64,000 nucleotides of DNA from Acidimicrobiia bacterium (GCA_023264995.1 JAHFUR010000012.1:1-64000); one strand, 5' to 3'. Numbered from the stretch's first letter, positions 38,572-48,168 are shown. Made by a program: numbers and translations. The notes: a model not told the origin generated them from the letters alone.

Positions 38572-39195
38572 ATGGAAGAGGTTTCTCTGGTCGCGGACGT
38601 CGGGCGGGTCAAGGGTAGTTCCGAGGCGCGCCGCCTCCGGGCGGCCGGGAAGGTGCCCGGCGTGCTGTACGGGCACGGCATCGACCCGATCGACGTTGCC
38701 GTCGGCAGCCGCGAGCTGCGGGCAGCGCTCACGTCGGACTCGGGGCTCAACGCCCTCATCTCCCTCGACGTCGGCGGCAAGAACCACCTGGCCATGGCCC
38801 GCCAGCTGCAGCGCCACCCGGTGCGCCGCACGATCGACCACGTCGACTTCGTGGTCGTGCGGCGCGACGAGATCGTCTCGGCCGAGGTCCCGATCCACCT
38901 GGTCGGCGAGGCCCTGGAGGTCGAGCACGCCAACGGCATGGTCGAGCAGAGCCTGTTCAGCCTGGTCGTCCACGCCAAGCCGGGCGACATCCCCAACGTC
39001 ATCGAGATCGACATCTCCGAGCTGACGATCGGCGACGCCATCCGGGTCTCCGACCTGAAGCTGCCGGCCGGCGCCACGACCGATGTCGACCCCGAGGAGA
39101 CGGTCGTCGCCGGGCAGTCGACCCGGGGCGGCGCCGAGGCGGACGACGAGGACGGCGCAGCCGCAGCCGAGCCCGCCGGGGCACAAGAAGGCTAG
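38572..39195 (+). CDS. rplY: ribosomal protein bL25 (general stress form, CTC type)
   Basis: The 207-residue protein has a 5S-rRNA-binding N-terminal domain (KGSSEARRLRAAGKVPGVLYGHG, about residues 13-35) and the second beta domain of long CTC-type bL25 (HVDFVVVRRDEIVSAEVPIHLVGEA). An acidic Ala/Glu tail ends the chain. Its TAG stop is the only stop between it and the downstream pth frame, which is in the same phase with no standard start codon. Stop-codon readthrough would give a bL25-Pth fusion. Confidence 0.92.
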   Translation: MEEVSLVADVGRVKGSSEARRLRAAGKVPGVLYGHGIDPIDVAVGSRELRAALTSDSGLNALISLDVGGKNHLAMARQLQRHPVRRTIDHVDFVVVRRDEIVSAEVPIHLVGEALEVEHANGMVEQSLFSLVVHAKPGDIPNVIEIDISELTIGDAIRVSDLKLPAGATTDVDPEETVVAGQSTRGGAEADDEDGAAAAEPAGAQEG

Positions 39196-39198
39196 GCC

Positions 39199-39798
39199 CT
39201 GCAGCGCGAACGCACGGGTGAGGCCGCCCACCTCCTGGTCATCGGGCTCGGCAACCCCGGCGAGGAGTACGAGGGGACGCGCCACAACCTGGGCGCCGAC
39301 GTGATCGGCAAGCTGGCCGAGCGCCACCACGCGCCCCTCCGGCGGGGCAAGGAGCGGGCCCTGGTCGCCGAGGCCAGGATCAACGGCAAGCTCCTGGCCC
39401 TTGCCTTCCCCCAGACGTTCGTCAACCTGTCCGGAGAGTCGGCGGCCCGCCTGGTGCGCCGCTACGGCGTCGAGGACGACATCACCAAGGTCGTCGTCGT
39501 CCACGACGAGCTCGACCTGCCGCCGGGCCGGGTCAAGATCAAGGAGGGCGGGGGCACCGCCGGCCACAACGGCCTGGAGAGCATCCGGGCCCACCTGCAC
39601 TCGGGCGCGTTCATCCGGGTCCGCATCGGGATCGGCAAGCCACCCGGCCGCCAGCAGGGGGCCGACTTCGTGCTCAAGCCGGCTCGCAAAGCCGAGCAGG
39701 TCGAGCTCGACGTCGCCGTGGTCGAGGCGGCCGAAGCCGTCGAACTGATCTTCACCGACGGCCTGTCGGTGGCCATGAACCGGGTCAACACCGGCTGA
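39199..39798 (+). CDS. pth: peptidyl-tRNA hydrolase, apparently CTG start
   Basis: The 199-residue enzyme frees tRNA from stalled peptidyl-tRNA. LLVIGLGNPGEEYEGTRHNLGADVI (about residues 12-36, with the catalytic His in RHN) opens the domain. FPQTFVNLSGESAA (about 74-87), VVHDELDLPPGRVKIKEGGGTAGHNGLESI (about 96-125) and RVRIGIGKP follow. The length is normal. No ATG, GTG or TTG occurs between the rplY stop and the catalytic domain in this frame. CTG at 39199, with AAGAAGG eight bases upstream, is the only start-like codon that keeps it whole. Confidence 0.88.
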   Translation: MQRERTGEAAHLLVIGLGNPGEEYEGTRHNLGADVIGKLAERHHAPLRRGKERALVAEARINGKLLALAFPQTFVNLSGESAARLVRRYGVEDDITKVVVVHDELDLPPGRVKIKEGGGTAGHNGLESIRAHLHSGAFIRVRIGIGKPPGRQQGADFVLKPARKAEQVELDVAVVEAAEAVELIFTDGLSVAMNRVNTG

Positions 39799-39865
39799 TG
39801 CAACCCGGGGACAGTCGCCGGCCCTGGGGCGCGGTGCACTGTCCCAGGAACGGCGGAGGAACCCC

Positions 39866-39897
39866 TTGACATGGCCCTTAGGGCCGGGTTTTACCAT
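39866..39897 (+). promoter_or_regulatory. promoter for the Cys-rich protein (TTGACA ... TACCAT)
   Basis: A consensus -35 TTGACA (39866-39871) is followed 20 bases later by TACCAT (39892-39897), six bases before the ATG at 39904. The spacer is long for a standard promoter; TTTTAC at 17 bases is an alternative -10. Confidence 0.45.
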
Positions 39898-39903
39898 CGA
39901 GCC

Positions 39904-40098
39904 ATGACCATGACCGATACCCACGCTTGCAGTTGCGGCTGCTCGACCAACACCGACGTGATCGCCGGCAACGCCTCCTGCGGCTGCGGCGGCGACGGGT
40001 GCGGCGAGGCCCGCCCGAAGAGCCGTGAAGAGGAGATCGCCGACCTGCTGACCCTCCGCCAGTCGGTCGACAAGCGCCTCACCGAGCTCAGCGGGTAG
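39904..40098 (+). CDS. small Cys-rich protein, probable metal binder
   Basis: The 64-residue protein is not assigned to a family. The first half holds CSCGCS and CGCGGDGCG clusters, about seven cysteines in 30 residues. The second half is a charged helix (REEEIADLLTLRQSVDKRLTEL). This looks like a small cytosolic metallothionein-like or zinc-binding protein with a dimerising helix. A strong TTGACA -35 precedes it, and transcription would begin at the ATG. It is monocistronic between pth and mfd. Confidence 0.65.
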   Translation: MTMTDTHACSCGCSTNTDVIAGNASCGCGGDGCGEARPKSREEEIADLLTLRQSVDKRLTELSG

Positions 40099-40143
40099 GC
40101 CCCCGGTTCGAGCGGTACCGGCGGCCGCCCCGCCAGCCGCCGG

Positions 40144-40149
40144 TACCCT
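40144..40149 (+). promoter_or_regulatory. -10 box TACCCT, leaderless start of mfd
   Basis: TACCCT is followed by seven bases and the ATG at 40157. Confidence 0.5.
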
Positions 40150-40156
40150 CGACGCA

Positions 40157-43100
40157 ATGTCCCCCGTCGACGGGGCCGCCTTGCGGTCCCTGCCCCCCCT
40201 CCTGCGCCACCACCCGGCGCTGGCCGGGTTGGCCGGGGCGTCCACCGCCGTCCTGGCCGTGCCCGACGCGGCCCGGGCCTTCACCATCGCCGGCCTGGCC
40301 CTGCTCAGCGACCACCACCCCGTGGTGGTGGCCATGCCCACCACCACCGACGCCGAGCGCCTGGCCGGCGATCTGCGGGCCTACCTCGGCCCCGACGACG
40401 TCGACCTGTTCCCGGCGTGGGAGACCCTGCCGTTCGAGCGGGTCAGCCCCGGCGTCGAGGCCATGGGCCGCCGCCTGCGCACCATGTGGCGGCTGCAGGA
40501 CCCGAAGCGGATGCCTCGTGTCCTCGTGGCGCCGGTCCGGTCGCTCATCCAGCGGCTGGGGCCCCACGTGGAGGACGTCGAGCCGGTCGTCGTGAGCCGG
40601 GGCGACCAGGTCGACCCCATCGACCTGGTCGAGCGCTTGGTCGTCGCCGGTTACCGGCGCGAGGCCCAGGTCGAGCACCGGGGCGAGGTGGCCCGGCGGG
40701 GGTCGATCGTCGACGTGTTCCCGTCCACCGCTGACGTGCCGGTGCGGATCGACCTGTGGGGCGACGAGGTCGACCGGTTGACCACGTTCTCGGTCAGCGA
40801 CCAGCGGTCGACCGGCGACATCGAGCGGGCCGAGATCTTCGGGTGCCGGGAACTGGTCCCCACCGACGATGTCCGCCGGCGGGCCGCCAGCCTGGTGAAG
40901 GCCGAACCCTGGGGCCGCGAGCAGTGGGAGAAGCTGTCCGAGGGGGCCACCTTCGAAGGCATGGAGTCGTGGCTCCCCTGGCTCACCAACGCCGAGCACC
41001 TCCTCTTCGACCTGGTCGGCAGCTCAGCCCTGCTCCTGCTGGTCGAGCCCCGCCGCATGCGGGACCGGGCCAAGGACCTGCTCGACGAGGAGGCGGCCCT
41101 GGCCGCCACCCTGGCCCAGACCTGGGGGGCCGGCGGCGAGCGGGAGTGGCCGCGGCTGCACCTCCCGTTCGACCGGCTCCTGGCCCACACGTCGGCGTCG
41201 GCGTGGTCGGTCATCCCCGTGGCCGAGAGCCCGGAGACGACCACCATCGAGGCCCGGGGCTGGGACCCGGTGTTCGGCGACGGGGCCCGCCTGGCCGCCC
41301 ATGTGGCCGACCTGCTGGCCCAGGGCTACCGGGTCATCGTCGCCGCCGACGGCCAGGGCTCGGCGGCCCGGCTGGCCGAGACGTTCCGCGAGCACGGCGT
41401 CGACCTTCCCATCGGGACCAACGGCACCCGGTCGGGCATCACGGTCGAGCCGCTGGAGCGGGGCTTCATCCTCCCCGACATCAAGCTGGCGGTCCTGGTC
41501 GAGGGCGACATCACCGGCCGGCGCCGGGTGCACCGCCGGCCGCGGCCCCGCCGCACCGACGCGGCCGGCTTCTTCGACGACCTCAACCCCGGCGACTACG
41601 TCGTGCACCACCAGCACGGCGTGGCCCGCTACGCCGGCATGGTGAAGCGGGCCATCGGCGGCGCCGAGCGCGACTACCTGCTGCTGGAGTTCCGGGGCGC
41701 CGACAAGATCTACGTCCCCTCCGAGCAGATCGACCTCGTCCGCCACTACACCGGCGGCGACTCGCCCACCCTCTCGCGCATGGGCGGCGGCGAGTGGCAG
41801 CGGACGCGGTCAAAGGTGCGGGCCGCGGTCCGGGAGATCGCCGAGGAGCTCGTCGCCCTCTACCGCACTCGGGTGTCCAGCCCGGGTCACGCCTTCCCGG
41901 CCGACACCCCCTGGCAGCTCGAACTGGAGGAGCTGTTCCCCTACACCGAGACCCCCGACCAGGCCAAGGCCATCGCCGACGTGAAGGCCGACATGGAGGC
42001 GGCCGTCCCGATGGACCGCCTGGTGTGCGGCGACGTGGGGTTCGGCAAGACCGAGGTGGCCCTCCGGGCCACGTTCAAGGCCGTCCAGGACGGCATGCAG
42101 GCGGCCGTGCTTGTACCCACCACCCTGCTGGCCCAGCAACACTTCGGCACGTTCTCCGAGCGCTTCGCCGGCTACCCGGTGCGGGTGGAGGTGCTGTCCC
42201 GGTTCCTGACCCCCGCACAGGCCAAAAAGGTGGCCGACGGTGTCACCGACGGCTCGGTCGACGTGGTCATCGGCACCCACCGGCTGCTCTCGGGCGACGT
42301 GAAGTTCAAGAACCTCGGCCTGCTCGTGGTCGACGAGGAGCAGCGCTTCGGCGTGACCCACAAGGAGTCGATCAAGAAGTTGCGGGCCGACGTCGACGTG
42401 CTCACCCTCACGGCCACGCCCATCCCCCGCACCCTGGAGATGAGCCTCACCGGTATCCGCGACCTCACGATCCTGAACACCCCGCCGGCGGAGCGCCAGC
42501 CCATCCTCACCTATGTCGGCCCCTACGACGACCGGGCGGTGGCCGAGGCCATCCGGCGCGAGCTGCTGCGGGAGGGCCAGGTCTTCTTCGTGCACAACCG
42601 GGTGCAGTCCATCGAGCGCGTCGCCGCCGACCTGCACGACATGGTGCCCGAAGCCCGCATCGCCATCGCCCACGGCCAGATGGACGAGGGCCAGCTCGAA
42701 CGCGTCGTGCTCGACTTCTGGGAGGGCCAGTACGACGTGCTGGTCTGCACCACGATCATCGAGTCCGGCATCGACATGCCGACGGTCAACACTCTCGTCG
42801 TCGACCGGGCCGACCTCATGGGCCTGGGCCAGCTCCATCAGCTCAGGGGCCGAGTGGGCCGGGCCGGCCAGCGGGCCTACGCCTACCTGTTCTTCCCGCC
42901 CGAGCGCGAGCTGTCCGAGACGGCCTACGAGCGGCTGAAGACCATCGGCGAGTACACCGAGCTGGGCTCGGGCTTCAAGATCGCCATGCGCGACCTGGAG
43001 ATCCGCGGCGCCGGCAACCTGCTCGGCGCCAACCAGTCGGGCCACATCGCCGCGGTGGGCTACGACCTGTACGTGCAGATGGTCAGCGAGGCGGTGGCCG

Positions 43101-43558
43101 AGCTGAAGGGCGAGCCGGTGAAGGTGCCGGCCGAGGTCAAGCTGGACATCCCGGTGGACGCCCACCTGCCGCCCGAGTACGTGCCCGGGGGCGAGCAGCG
43201 CCTGGAGGCGTACCGCCGGCTGGCCGCGGTCACCACGCCGGCCGAGGTCGACGACATCGCCGCCGAGTGGACCGACCGCTACGGCCCCCCGCCGGCGCCG
43301 GCGGAAGCGCTGATCATGGTGGCCCGGTTGCGGGCCGAGTGCGTCCGCACGGGCATCAAGGAGGTCACGGTGGCCCGCAACGTGATCCGCATGTCACCCG
43401 TCCACCTCAAGGTCAGCGCCCAGATCCGCCTGCAACGCCTGTCGCGCGACGGGGTCTACAAGGAGGACCTCGGCCAGCTCGTCGTCCCAGTGCTCCGGGG
43501 TGCCGACCCGGTGACCGCCGTCCTCACCCTGATCGGCCAGCTCCTGCCGCCCGAATAG
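40157..43558 (+). CDS. mfd: transcription-repair coupling factor Mfd
   Basis: The 1133-residue DNA translocase displaces stalled RNA polymerase and recruits nucleotide-excision repair. The order is a UvrB-like N-terminal region, the CarD-like RNA-polymerase-interacting domain ([17 protein letters not shown], about residues 477-493), and the RecG-like motor. The motor has Walker [17 protein letters not shown] in [23 protein letters not shown] and the second lobe [17 protein letters not shown]. The TRCF C-terminal domain follows. The length is standard. Several long opposite-strand open frames inside it are codon-bias shadows. Confidence 0.96.
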   Translation: MSPVDGAALRSLPPLLRHHPALAGLAGASTAVLAVPDAARAFTIAGLALLSDHHPVVVAMPTTTDAERLAGDLRAYLGPDDVDLFPAWETLPFERVSPGVEAMGRRLRTMWRLQDPKRMPRVLVAPVRSLIQRLGPHVEDVEPVVVSRGDQVDPIDLVERLVVAGYRREAQVEHRGEVARRGSIVDVFPSTADVPVRIDLWGDEVDRLTTFSVSDQRSTGDIERAEIFGCRELVPTDDVRRRAASLVKAEPWGREQWEKLSEGATFEGMESWLPWLTNAEHLLFDLVGSSALLLLVEPRRMRDRAKDLLDEEAALAATLAQTWGAGGEREWPRLHLPFDRLLAHTSASAWSVIPVAESPETTTIEARGWDPVFGDGARLAAHVADLLAQGYRVIVAADGQGSAARLAETFREHGVDLPIGTNGTRSGITVEPLERGFILPDIKLAVLVEGDITGRRRVHRRPRPRRTDAAGFFDDLNPGDYVVHHQHGVARYAGMVKRAIGGAERDYLLLEFRGADKIYVPSEQIDLVRHYTGGDSPTLSRMGGGEWQRTRSKVRAAVREIAEELVALYRTRVSSPGHAFPADTPWQLELEELFPYTETPDQAKAIADVKADMEAAVPMDRLVCGDVGFGKTEVALRATFKAVQDGMQAAVLVPTTLLAQQHFGTFSERFAGYPVRVEVLSRFLTPAQAKKVADGVTDGSVDVVIGTHRLLSGDVKFKNLGLLVVDEEQRFGVTHKESIKKLRADVDVLTLTATPIPRTLEMSLTGIRDLTILNTPPAERQPILTYVGPYDDRAVAEAIRRELLREGQVFFVHNRVQSIERVAADLHDMVPEARIAIAHGQMDEGQLERVVLDFWEGQYDVLVCTTIIESGIDMPTVNTLVVDRADLMGLGQLHQLRGRVGRAGQRAYAYLFFPPERELSETAYERLKTIGEYTELGSGFKIAMRDLEIRGAGNLLGANQSGHIAAVGYDLYVQMVSEAVAELKGEPVKVPAEVKLDIPVDAHLPPEYVPGGEQRLEAYRRLAAVTTPAEVDDIAAEWTDRYGPPPAPAEALIMVARLRAECVRTGIKEVTVARNVIRMSPVHLKVSAQIRLQRLSRDGVYKEDLGQLVVPVLRGADPVTAVLTLIGQLLPPE

Positions 43559-43589
43559 TCACCAGAGCACCGGGTACCATCGACCTACC

Positions 43590-44630
43590 GTGAGACGAAC
43601 TATTGCTTTCCTCACCGCGTCCGTTGTCGGGCTGGCCCTCCTGGCCTCCGCCTGCGGGTCGGTGTCCGCGTACGCCGCCAAGGTCGACAACACCTCGATC
43701 AGCCAGGGCGCCCTCGAGAACGAGCTGCGCTCCATCGCCGCCAACGGGCCCTACCTGAAGCTCGTGGAATCCCGCCAGCAGGTGAAGGGCACCGGTGCCG
43801 GCACCTTCGACGCCGCCTTCACCGCCCTGGCCCTGACCCGGCAGATCTACTACCAGCTCATCCGCACCGAGCTGACGAAGCGGAAGCTGGCCGCCGGCCC
43901 CGCCGACCTCACCGCGGCCCGGGCCACCGTGATCTCCCAGATCCAGGGCGAGGATGTGTTCAAGGACTTCCCCAAGTCCTACCAGGACGAGCTGATCCGC
44001 CGGCAGGCCCAGCTCGACCTCCTGACCCTGGCCCTCAACGGCGTCACCGGGTCGGCCGACGATGCGGTGAAGGCCTACTACGACGGTCACAAGGACGAGT
44101 TCGCCAACGCCTGCGTGAGCCACATCCTCGTCGGCACCAAGGAGGAGGCCGACGCGGTGACGGCCCGGATCGGGCGGGGCGAGGACTTCGCCGCCGTGGC
44201 CAAGGCCGTCTCCACCGACACCCAGAGCGCCCAGAAGGGTGGCGACCTGGGCTGCGACATCAACCAGGACACCGGGTTCGTGCCCGAGTTCCTCCTGGCC
44301 GTGTTCAGCCAGCCCGTCGGCGCCGTCGGCACGCCGGTGCAGACCCAGTTCGGGTTCCACGTGATCAAGGTGACGTCGCGAGAGGTCCCGCCCTTCGACA
44401 AGGTCAAGGACCAGGTCCGCCAGAAGTTGACCGACAACGGGCAGGAGAAGCTCCTCACCTGGCTGCAGGAGACGGTCACCAAGTCCAAGATCCAGATCAA
44501 CCCCCGCTACGGCACGTTCAACAAGGAAGGGTCCTCGCCCGGCGTGGTACCCCCCGCCCGGCCGGCCGACTCCACGACGACCATCGCCGGCATCATCCCC
44601 GGCCCGGTCGGCGGGGCGACTCCGCCGTAG
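43590..44630 (+). CDS. SurA/PrsA-like peptidyl-prolyl isomerase lipoprotein
   Basis: The 346-residue lipoprotein has a signal peptide (about residues 1-21) and lipobox LASAC, with the lipidated Cys at about 22. A SurA-N helical region follows (DNTSISQGALENELRSIA, about 33-50). The parvulin rotamase domain (about 165-265) shows VSHILVGTKEEADAV, GGDLGCDI and QTQFGFHVIKVTSRE. A Pro/Thr-rich tail ends it. It probably helps fold exported proteins at the membrane. The start is GTG. It is cotranscribed with mazG, 7 bases downstream. Confidence 0.87.
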   Translation: MRRTIAFLTASVVGLALLASACGSVSAYAAKVDNTSISQGALENELRSIAANGPYLKLVESRQQVKGTGAGTFDAAFTALALTRQIYYQLIRTELTKRKLAAGPADLTAARATVISQIQGEDVFKDFPKSYQDELIRRQAQLDLLTLALNGVTGSADDAVKAYYDGHKDEFANACVSHILVGTKEEADAVTARIGRGEDFAAVAKAVSTDTQSAQKGGDLGCDINQDTGFVPEFLLAVFSQPVGAVGTPVQTQFGFHVIKVTSREVPPFDKVKDQVRQKLTDNGQEKLLTWLQETVTKSKIQINPRYGTFNKEGSSPGVVPPARPADSTTTIAGIIPGPVGGATPP

Positions 44631-44637
44631 ACCGGGC

Positions 44638-45957
44638 ATGACACCCACCGTGGTGGTCGTCGGCCTCGGTCCCGCCGGGCCGGACCTCCTGACCACGGCC
44701 GCCGTCGAGGCCATCGCGTCAGTCCCCCGGCGCTACCTGCGCACCACCCGCCATTCCGCGGCGACGGCGGTCCCCGACGCCGTCTCCTTCGACGCCATCT
44801 ACGACACAGCCTCCACCATCGAGGATGTCTACGCCGGCATCGTCGACGCCCTGGCCGAAGCGGCCGCCGAGCACGGCACCGTCCTGTATGCCGTCCCCGG
44901 GTCGCCCCTCGTGGCCGAACGGGCCGTCGAGCTCCTCCGGGCCGACGACCGCGTCACCGTCCGGCTGGTGCCGGCCCTCTCGTTCCTGGACCTGGCCTGG
45001 GCCGCCCTCGGCGTCGACCCGGTGGCCGAAGGGGTGCGGGTGGTCGACGGGCGGCGCTTCGCCGTGGAGGCCGCCGGCGAGCGGGGGCCGCTCCTCGTCG
45101 CCCAGTGCGACACCCGCCAGGTGCTGTCCGACATCAAGCTCAGCACCGACGACGACCTGGGCGACGTGACGGTGCTCCAACGCCTGGGACTTCCCGACCA
45201 GTCGGTGACCACCGTGGCGTGGGCCGACCTCGACCGCGAGGTCGAGCCCGACCACCTCACGTCGATCTGGCTACCCGCCAGCGCCCCGCCGGTCGCCCGG
45301 GAGGTGGCCCGGTTCGGCGAGCTCGTCCGCACCCTCCGGGCCCGCTGCCCGTGGGACCGCGAGCAGACCCACTCCACGCTGACCCGCCACCTCCTCGAAG
45401 AGACCTACGAGGTGCTGGAGGCCATCGAGGCCTTGGACGTGGAGGCCGGCGAGGGGTTCGAGCACCTGGAGGAGGAGCTGGGCGACCTGCTGTTCCAGGT
45501 CGTCTTCCACGCCACCCTGGCCGCCGAGGAGGGCCACTTCACCCTGGCCGACGTGGCCCGGGGCATCCACGACAAGCTCGTCCACCGCCACCCCCACGTG
45601 TTCGCCGGGGTGCAGGCGGACACGCCGGCCGAGGTCGTCACCAACTGGGAGCAGATCAAGCGGGCCGAGAAGGGCCGGGCCAGCATCATGGACGGCATCG
45701 GCGAGGGCCTCCCGTCGCTCCTCTACGCCCACAAGGTCCAGCGCAAGGCCGCCTCGGTCGGCCTCGACCCGGTGGCCGACGACCAGGACCGCCTTGGCGC
45801 CGCCCTGTTCGCCCTCGTCGACGAGTGCCGGCGAGCCAAGGTCGACCCGGAAGCCGCCCTCCGGGCCACCGCCGGCCGCTACCGCGACCGGTTCAGGTCG
45901 GCCGAAAGTCAGGCCGCCGAGCGCGGCGTCGACATCTCCGAGGTCTGGGCCGGCTGA
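44638..45957 (+). CDS. mazG: nucleoside triphosphate pyrophosphohydrolase MazG with N-terminal methylase-like domain
   Basis: The 439-residue YabN-type protein has a tetrapyrrole-methylase-like N-terminal domain (TPTVVVVGLGPAGPDLLT, residues 2-19; VLYAVPGSPLVAE, about 82-94). MazG follows (about 220-435) with LRARCPWDREQTHSTL, LLEETYEVLEAIE, EELGDLLFQVVFHA and VHRHPHVFAG. The EExxE and ExxD metal-binding acids are present. MazG hydrolyses non-canonical NTPs to NMP and pyrophosphate. The methylase-like half is usually of unknown activity. It follows the PPIase and is convergent with a membrane protein gene. Confidence 0.93.
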   Translation: MTPTVVVVGLGPAGPDLLTTAAVEAIASVPRRYLRTTRHSAATAVPDAVSFDAIYDTASTIEDVYAGIVDALAEAAAEHGTVLYAVPGSPLVAERAVELLRADDRVTVRLVPALSFLDLAWAALGVDPVAEGVRVVDGRRFAVEAAGERGPLLVAQCDTRQVLSDIKLSTDDDLGDVTVLQRLGLPDQSVTTVAWADLDREVEPDHLTSIWLPASAPPVAREVARFGELVRTLRARCPWDREQTHSTLTRHLLEETYEVLEAIEALDVEAGEGFEHLEEELGDLLFQVVFHATLAAEEGHFTLADVARGIHDKLVHRHPHVFAGVQADTPAEVVTNWEQIKRAEKGRASIMDGIGEGLPSLLYAHKVQRKAASVGLDPVADDQDRLGAALFALVDECRRAKVDPEAALRATAGRYRDRFRSAESQAAERGVDISEVWAG

Positions 45958-45961
45958 GACG

Positions 45962-46681
45962 TCAGAGGCGGTCCCGCCCGCGCTCGTTGATGGTGGCGAT
46001 CGAGGCGAACAGGCTGAGCGCCGCGGCACCGAGGCTGCCAAGCAGGAAGTTGGTGAACTGGACCCGCACGTAGGACGGCACGGCCACGTTCTTGGCCGAG
46101 TACTCATGCAGGTTGGCCCGCACGGCCAGCAGGCTCCCGATGGCGATGATGACCCCCATGGCCACGGCCACGACGAGCGCGATGCCGACCAGCCGGTCCT
46201 GTGACTCCGGGAGCAGCTCGCCGAGCACCGACGGCATCGCCACCAGGACCACGCCGACCACCAGGAAGACGAGGGCGGTGGCGCCCAGGCCGCCGAAGGG
46301 GTACCCGATGCGGTGGAAGAGGTCGTCAGGGATGCCGACCCGCTGGCCGCTCTTCAGGGCGAAGCCTTCGACCAGCGACGTGAGCACCTGCACGGTGACG
46401 ATCCCGATCAGCGCGGTGCCGATGGTGGCCAGCAGCGCCACCCACCGCGACGCCGGCCCGTCGTCGAATTCGTCCTCCTCGTACAGGTCGTCGGCGGCCG
46501 CGACCGTCGGGGCCGGGGCGGGTGCCGGGGCGGCCGGCGGCGGGGGGTCGCTCGGGGCCGACGGCTCGACCGGCGCGGCCGGCGGCGCGGCGGAGGCCGC
46601 CGGCGGGCGCGGCTCCTGGGGCGGGTCACCGTACGGCGCCGGCCGGCTGCTGGAGGTCGGGTTGTCGTCGGGCTCGTTCAT
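45962..46681 (-). CDS. hypothetical membrane protein with acidic Pro/Ala-rich N-terminus
   Basis: The 239-residue protein is not recognised. Residues 1-75 are a Pro/Ala-rich, low-complexity region ending in the acidic YEEDEFDDG stretch. Four hydrophobic segments follow (about 82-105, 128-150, 168-190 and 210-230), for example GGLGATALVFLVVGVVLVAM. The chain ends FASIATINERGRDRL. The Pro-rich tail probably faces the cytoplasm. The ATG at 46681 places the start before the low-complexity region. No function can be assigned. Confidence 0.65.
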   Translation of the reverse strand: MNEPDDNPTSSSRPAPYGDPPQEPRPPAASAAPPAAPVEPSAPSDPPPPAAPAPAPAPTVAAADDLYEEDEFDDGPASRWVALLATIGTALIGIVTVQVLTSLVEGFALKSGQRVGIPDDLFHRIGYPFGGLGATALVFLVVGVVLVAMPSVLGELLPESQDRLVGIALVVAVAMGVIIAIGSLLAVRANLHEYSAKNVAVPSYVRVQFTNFLLGSLGAAALSLFASIATINERGRDRL

Positions 46682-46783
46682 GCCCCTAGCCTGACCGCTG
46701 GACGCGCCGCTGTCACACACCCCCCGTCCGGCGGCCGCGGCGATGTCCTTCAGCCGCCCGGCGAGGCGGCCGATATCAGGGGC

Positions 46784-46879
46784 GTGACCGTTCTCACCGT
46801 CCTCGCCCTTTGGATCATCCTCTCGGTCCCGGCCAGTCTCCTCGCCGGCCGGGCCCTGGCGGCCGCCGACACCGCCTGA
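46784..46879 (+). CDS. possible small single-span membrane protein (31 residues)
   Basis: A GTG frame encodes VTVLTVLALWIILSVPASLL followed by AGRALAAADTA. One hydrophobic span ends in the AGRAL-AAAD pattern that I associate with many small actinobacterial membrane proteins. It lies 28 bases before the acetyltransferase gene on the same strand. No clear ribosome binding site is present. The call rests on composition. Confidence 0.45.
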   Translation: MTVLTVLALWIILSVPASLLAGRALAAADTA

Positions 46880-46907
46880 CCGCCGGCGTTTGGCACGCTT
46901 GGCGACG

Positions 46908-47399
46908 ATGACGGTCCGAGACGCGCGCCAAGACGAGTTCGCCGACCTCGCCGCCGTCACCCTGGCCGCCTACCGGGACCTGCTCGGCCCGGCCATGGAC
47001 GCCGGCTATGCCGCGGAACTGGCCGACGTCGACGGCCGAGCCGGGCTCGTCGACCTCCTGGTCTCCGTGGACGAGGCCGGCACCGTCGAAGGCGGCGTCG
47101 TCTACATCCCCGGCCCCGGCCCGATGGCGTGGTTCCACGGCGAGGACGAGGCCGGGCTGCGGATGCTGGCCGTCGACCCGGGGGCCCAGGGGCGGGGCGT
47201 CGGTACGGCCCTCGTCGTCGCGTGCCTGGCCCGGGCCGCCGGCGCCGGCAAGCGCCGCCTCCTGCTTCACACGACAGCGTCGATGACCGCCGCCCGCCGC
47301 CTCTACGAGCGGGCCGGCTTCCGGCGAGACGTCGAGCACGACCACCTGCTGGCCGGCGGCGTCGCCCTCCTTGCGTACGTCGCCGACGTGGGGCAGTAG
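46908..47399 (+). CDS. GNAT family N-acetyltransferase
   Basis: The 163-residue GNAT-fold protein starts MTVRDARQDEFADLAAVTLAAY. The acetyl-CoA-binding motif A is LRMLAVDPGAQGRGVGTALVVACL (about residues 84-107, with the Q-x-x-G-x-G loop). The RLYERAGFRRD motif B lies near residue 130. The acceptor (small molecule or protein N-terminus) is unknown. The ATG at 46908 gives a typical N-terminus; a TTG at 46890 is in frame too. Its stop is 14 bases before tRNA-Leu. Confidence 0.85.
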   Translation: MTVRDARQDEFADLAAVTLAAYRDLLGPAMDAGYAAELADVDGRAGLVDLLVSVDEAGTVEGGVVYIPGPGPMAWFHGEDEAGLRMLAVDPGAQGRGVGTALVVACLARAAGAGKRRLLLHTTASMTAARRLYERAGFRRDVEHDHLLAGGVALLAYVADVGQ

Positions 47400-47413
47400 G
47401 GTCAGGAGCACCC

Positions 47414-47499
47414 GCCCGGGTGGCGGAATCGGCCAGACGCGGAGGGCTTAAACCCCTCTGGTCCTCGTGACCATGTGGGTTCGAATCCCACCCCGGGCA
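47414..47499 (+). tRNA. tRNA-Leu (anticodon TAA)
   Basis: Acceptor GCCCGGG (47414-47420) pairs with CCCGGGC (47492-47498), and the discriminator is A at 47499. Anticodon stem GAGGG/CCCTC encloses CTTAAAC, giving TAA. A long class II variable arm (TGGTCCTCGTGACCA) and a GTGGG-TTCGAAT-CCCAC T arm follow. The genomic 3' end reads ACCC, so the CCA tail is not encoded, unlike the tRNA-Gln in this window. Confidence 0.95.
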
Positions 47500-47621
47500 C
47501 CCGATTCAGCGTGCAAACATTCGAACGATCGCCACGTCCTTGCCGCCGCGATGACCGGCGACCTCTTCGGCGCGACGCTGTAGTGACCCGCCCATCGGGC
47601 GCCCACCACCGCCGGCGTCGA

Positions 47622-47627
47622 TAGGCT
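47622..47627 (+). promoter_or_regulatory. -10 box TAGGCT, leaderless start of the YtkA-like gene
   Basis: TAGGCT is followed by seven bases and the GTG at 47635. Confidence 0.5.
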
Positions 47628-47634
47628 GAGGTCC

Positions 47635-48168
47635 GTGGCCGCCGAGACGGAGGAAGAGCTCGTCGAGCCGGAGGCCGGCAGCCCGCGCAGCGGGGCACGG
47701 CCGGGCGTCATCGTGGCCGCAACGCTGGCTGCCGTCGTATCCCTCAGCTTCCTGATCTATTGGGTCGGCGACTCCAAGAGCGGCGATGTGGGCGGCGGAG
47801 GGTCGAACCTGTCAGGAGCGGCGGCCCAGGGCGCGTGCGGCGTCGGCAACCCGGACCCGAGCTATACCATCGCCGTCACGCCCAATCCGGATCCACCCCG
47901 GCCGGACGGGACGACGCTGAACATCAGCGTGCGTCAGGCCGGCCAGGCCATCACCGGCGCCAAGGTGTGCGTGTCCGCCGACATGCCCGACATGGGGCAC
48001 GACGGCATCAACGCGGTGGCCAAGGAGCTGTCCGGCGGCCAGTACGAGACTCGGTTCCGATTCGGCATGGACGGCGGCTGGAAGCTGTCGCTGACCGTCG
48101 CCCCGCCGGGCAAGGCCGCCGTCTCGGTCCCGCTGAGCCTCCAGGTCGCGGCGATCTCGCCGGACTAG
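47635..48168 (+). CDS. membrane-anchored FixH/YtkA-like protein
   Basis: The 177-residue protein has one membrane span (VIVAATLAAVVSLSFLIYW, about residues 25-43) and an extracytoplasmic Ig-like domain. The motif VCVSADMPDMGHDGI (about 107-121) carries Met and His residues like the copper-associated YtkA/FixH group. GQYETRFRFGMDGGWKLSLTV completes the sandwich. It may bind or deliver metal to an envelope protein (inference). It starts the cluster that ends in the CopC-CopD fusion and is separated from the next gene by a strong hairpin. Confidence 0.65.
   Translation: MAAETEEELVEPEAGSPRSGARPGVIVAATLAAVVSLSFLIYWVGDSKSGDVGGGGSNLSGAAAQGACGVGNPDPSYTIAVTPNPDPPRPDGTTLNISVRQAGQAITGAKVCVSADMPDMGHDGINAVAKELSGGQYETRFRFGMDGGWKLSLTVAPPGKAAVSVPLSLQVAAISPD

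Noticed and set aside
38557-40347. 596-codon minus-strand frame across rplY, pth and the mfd start
   Set aside because: It crosses three real genes and an intergenic promoter; the composition is that of a codon-bias shadow.
41810-43165. 451-codon open frame on the minus strand inside mfd
   Set aside because: It is antisense to strongly conserved helicase motifs, is His/Val/Gly-rich as expected for the complement of GC3-biased codons, and matches no family.
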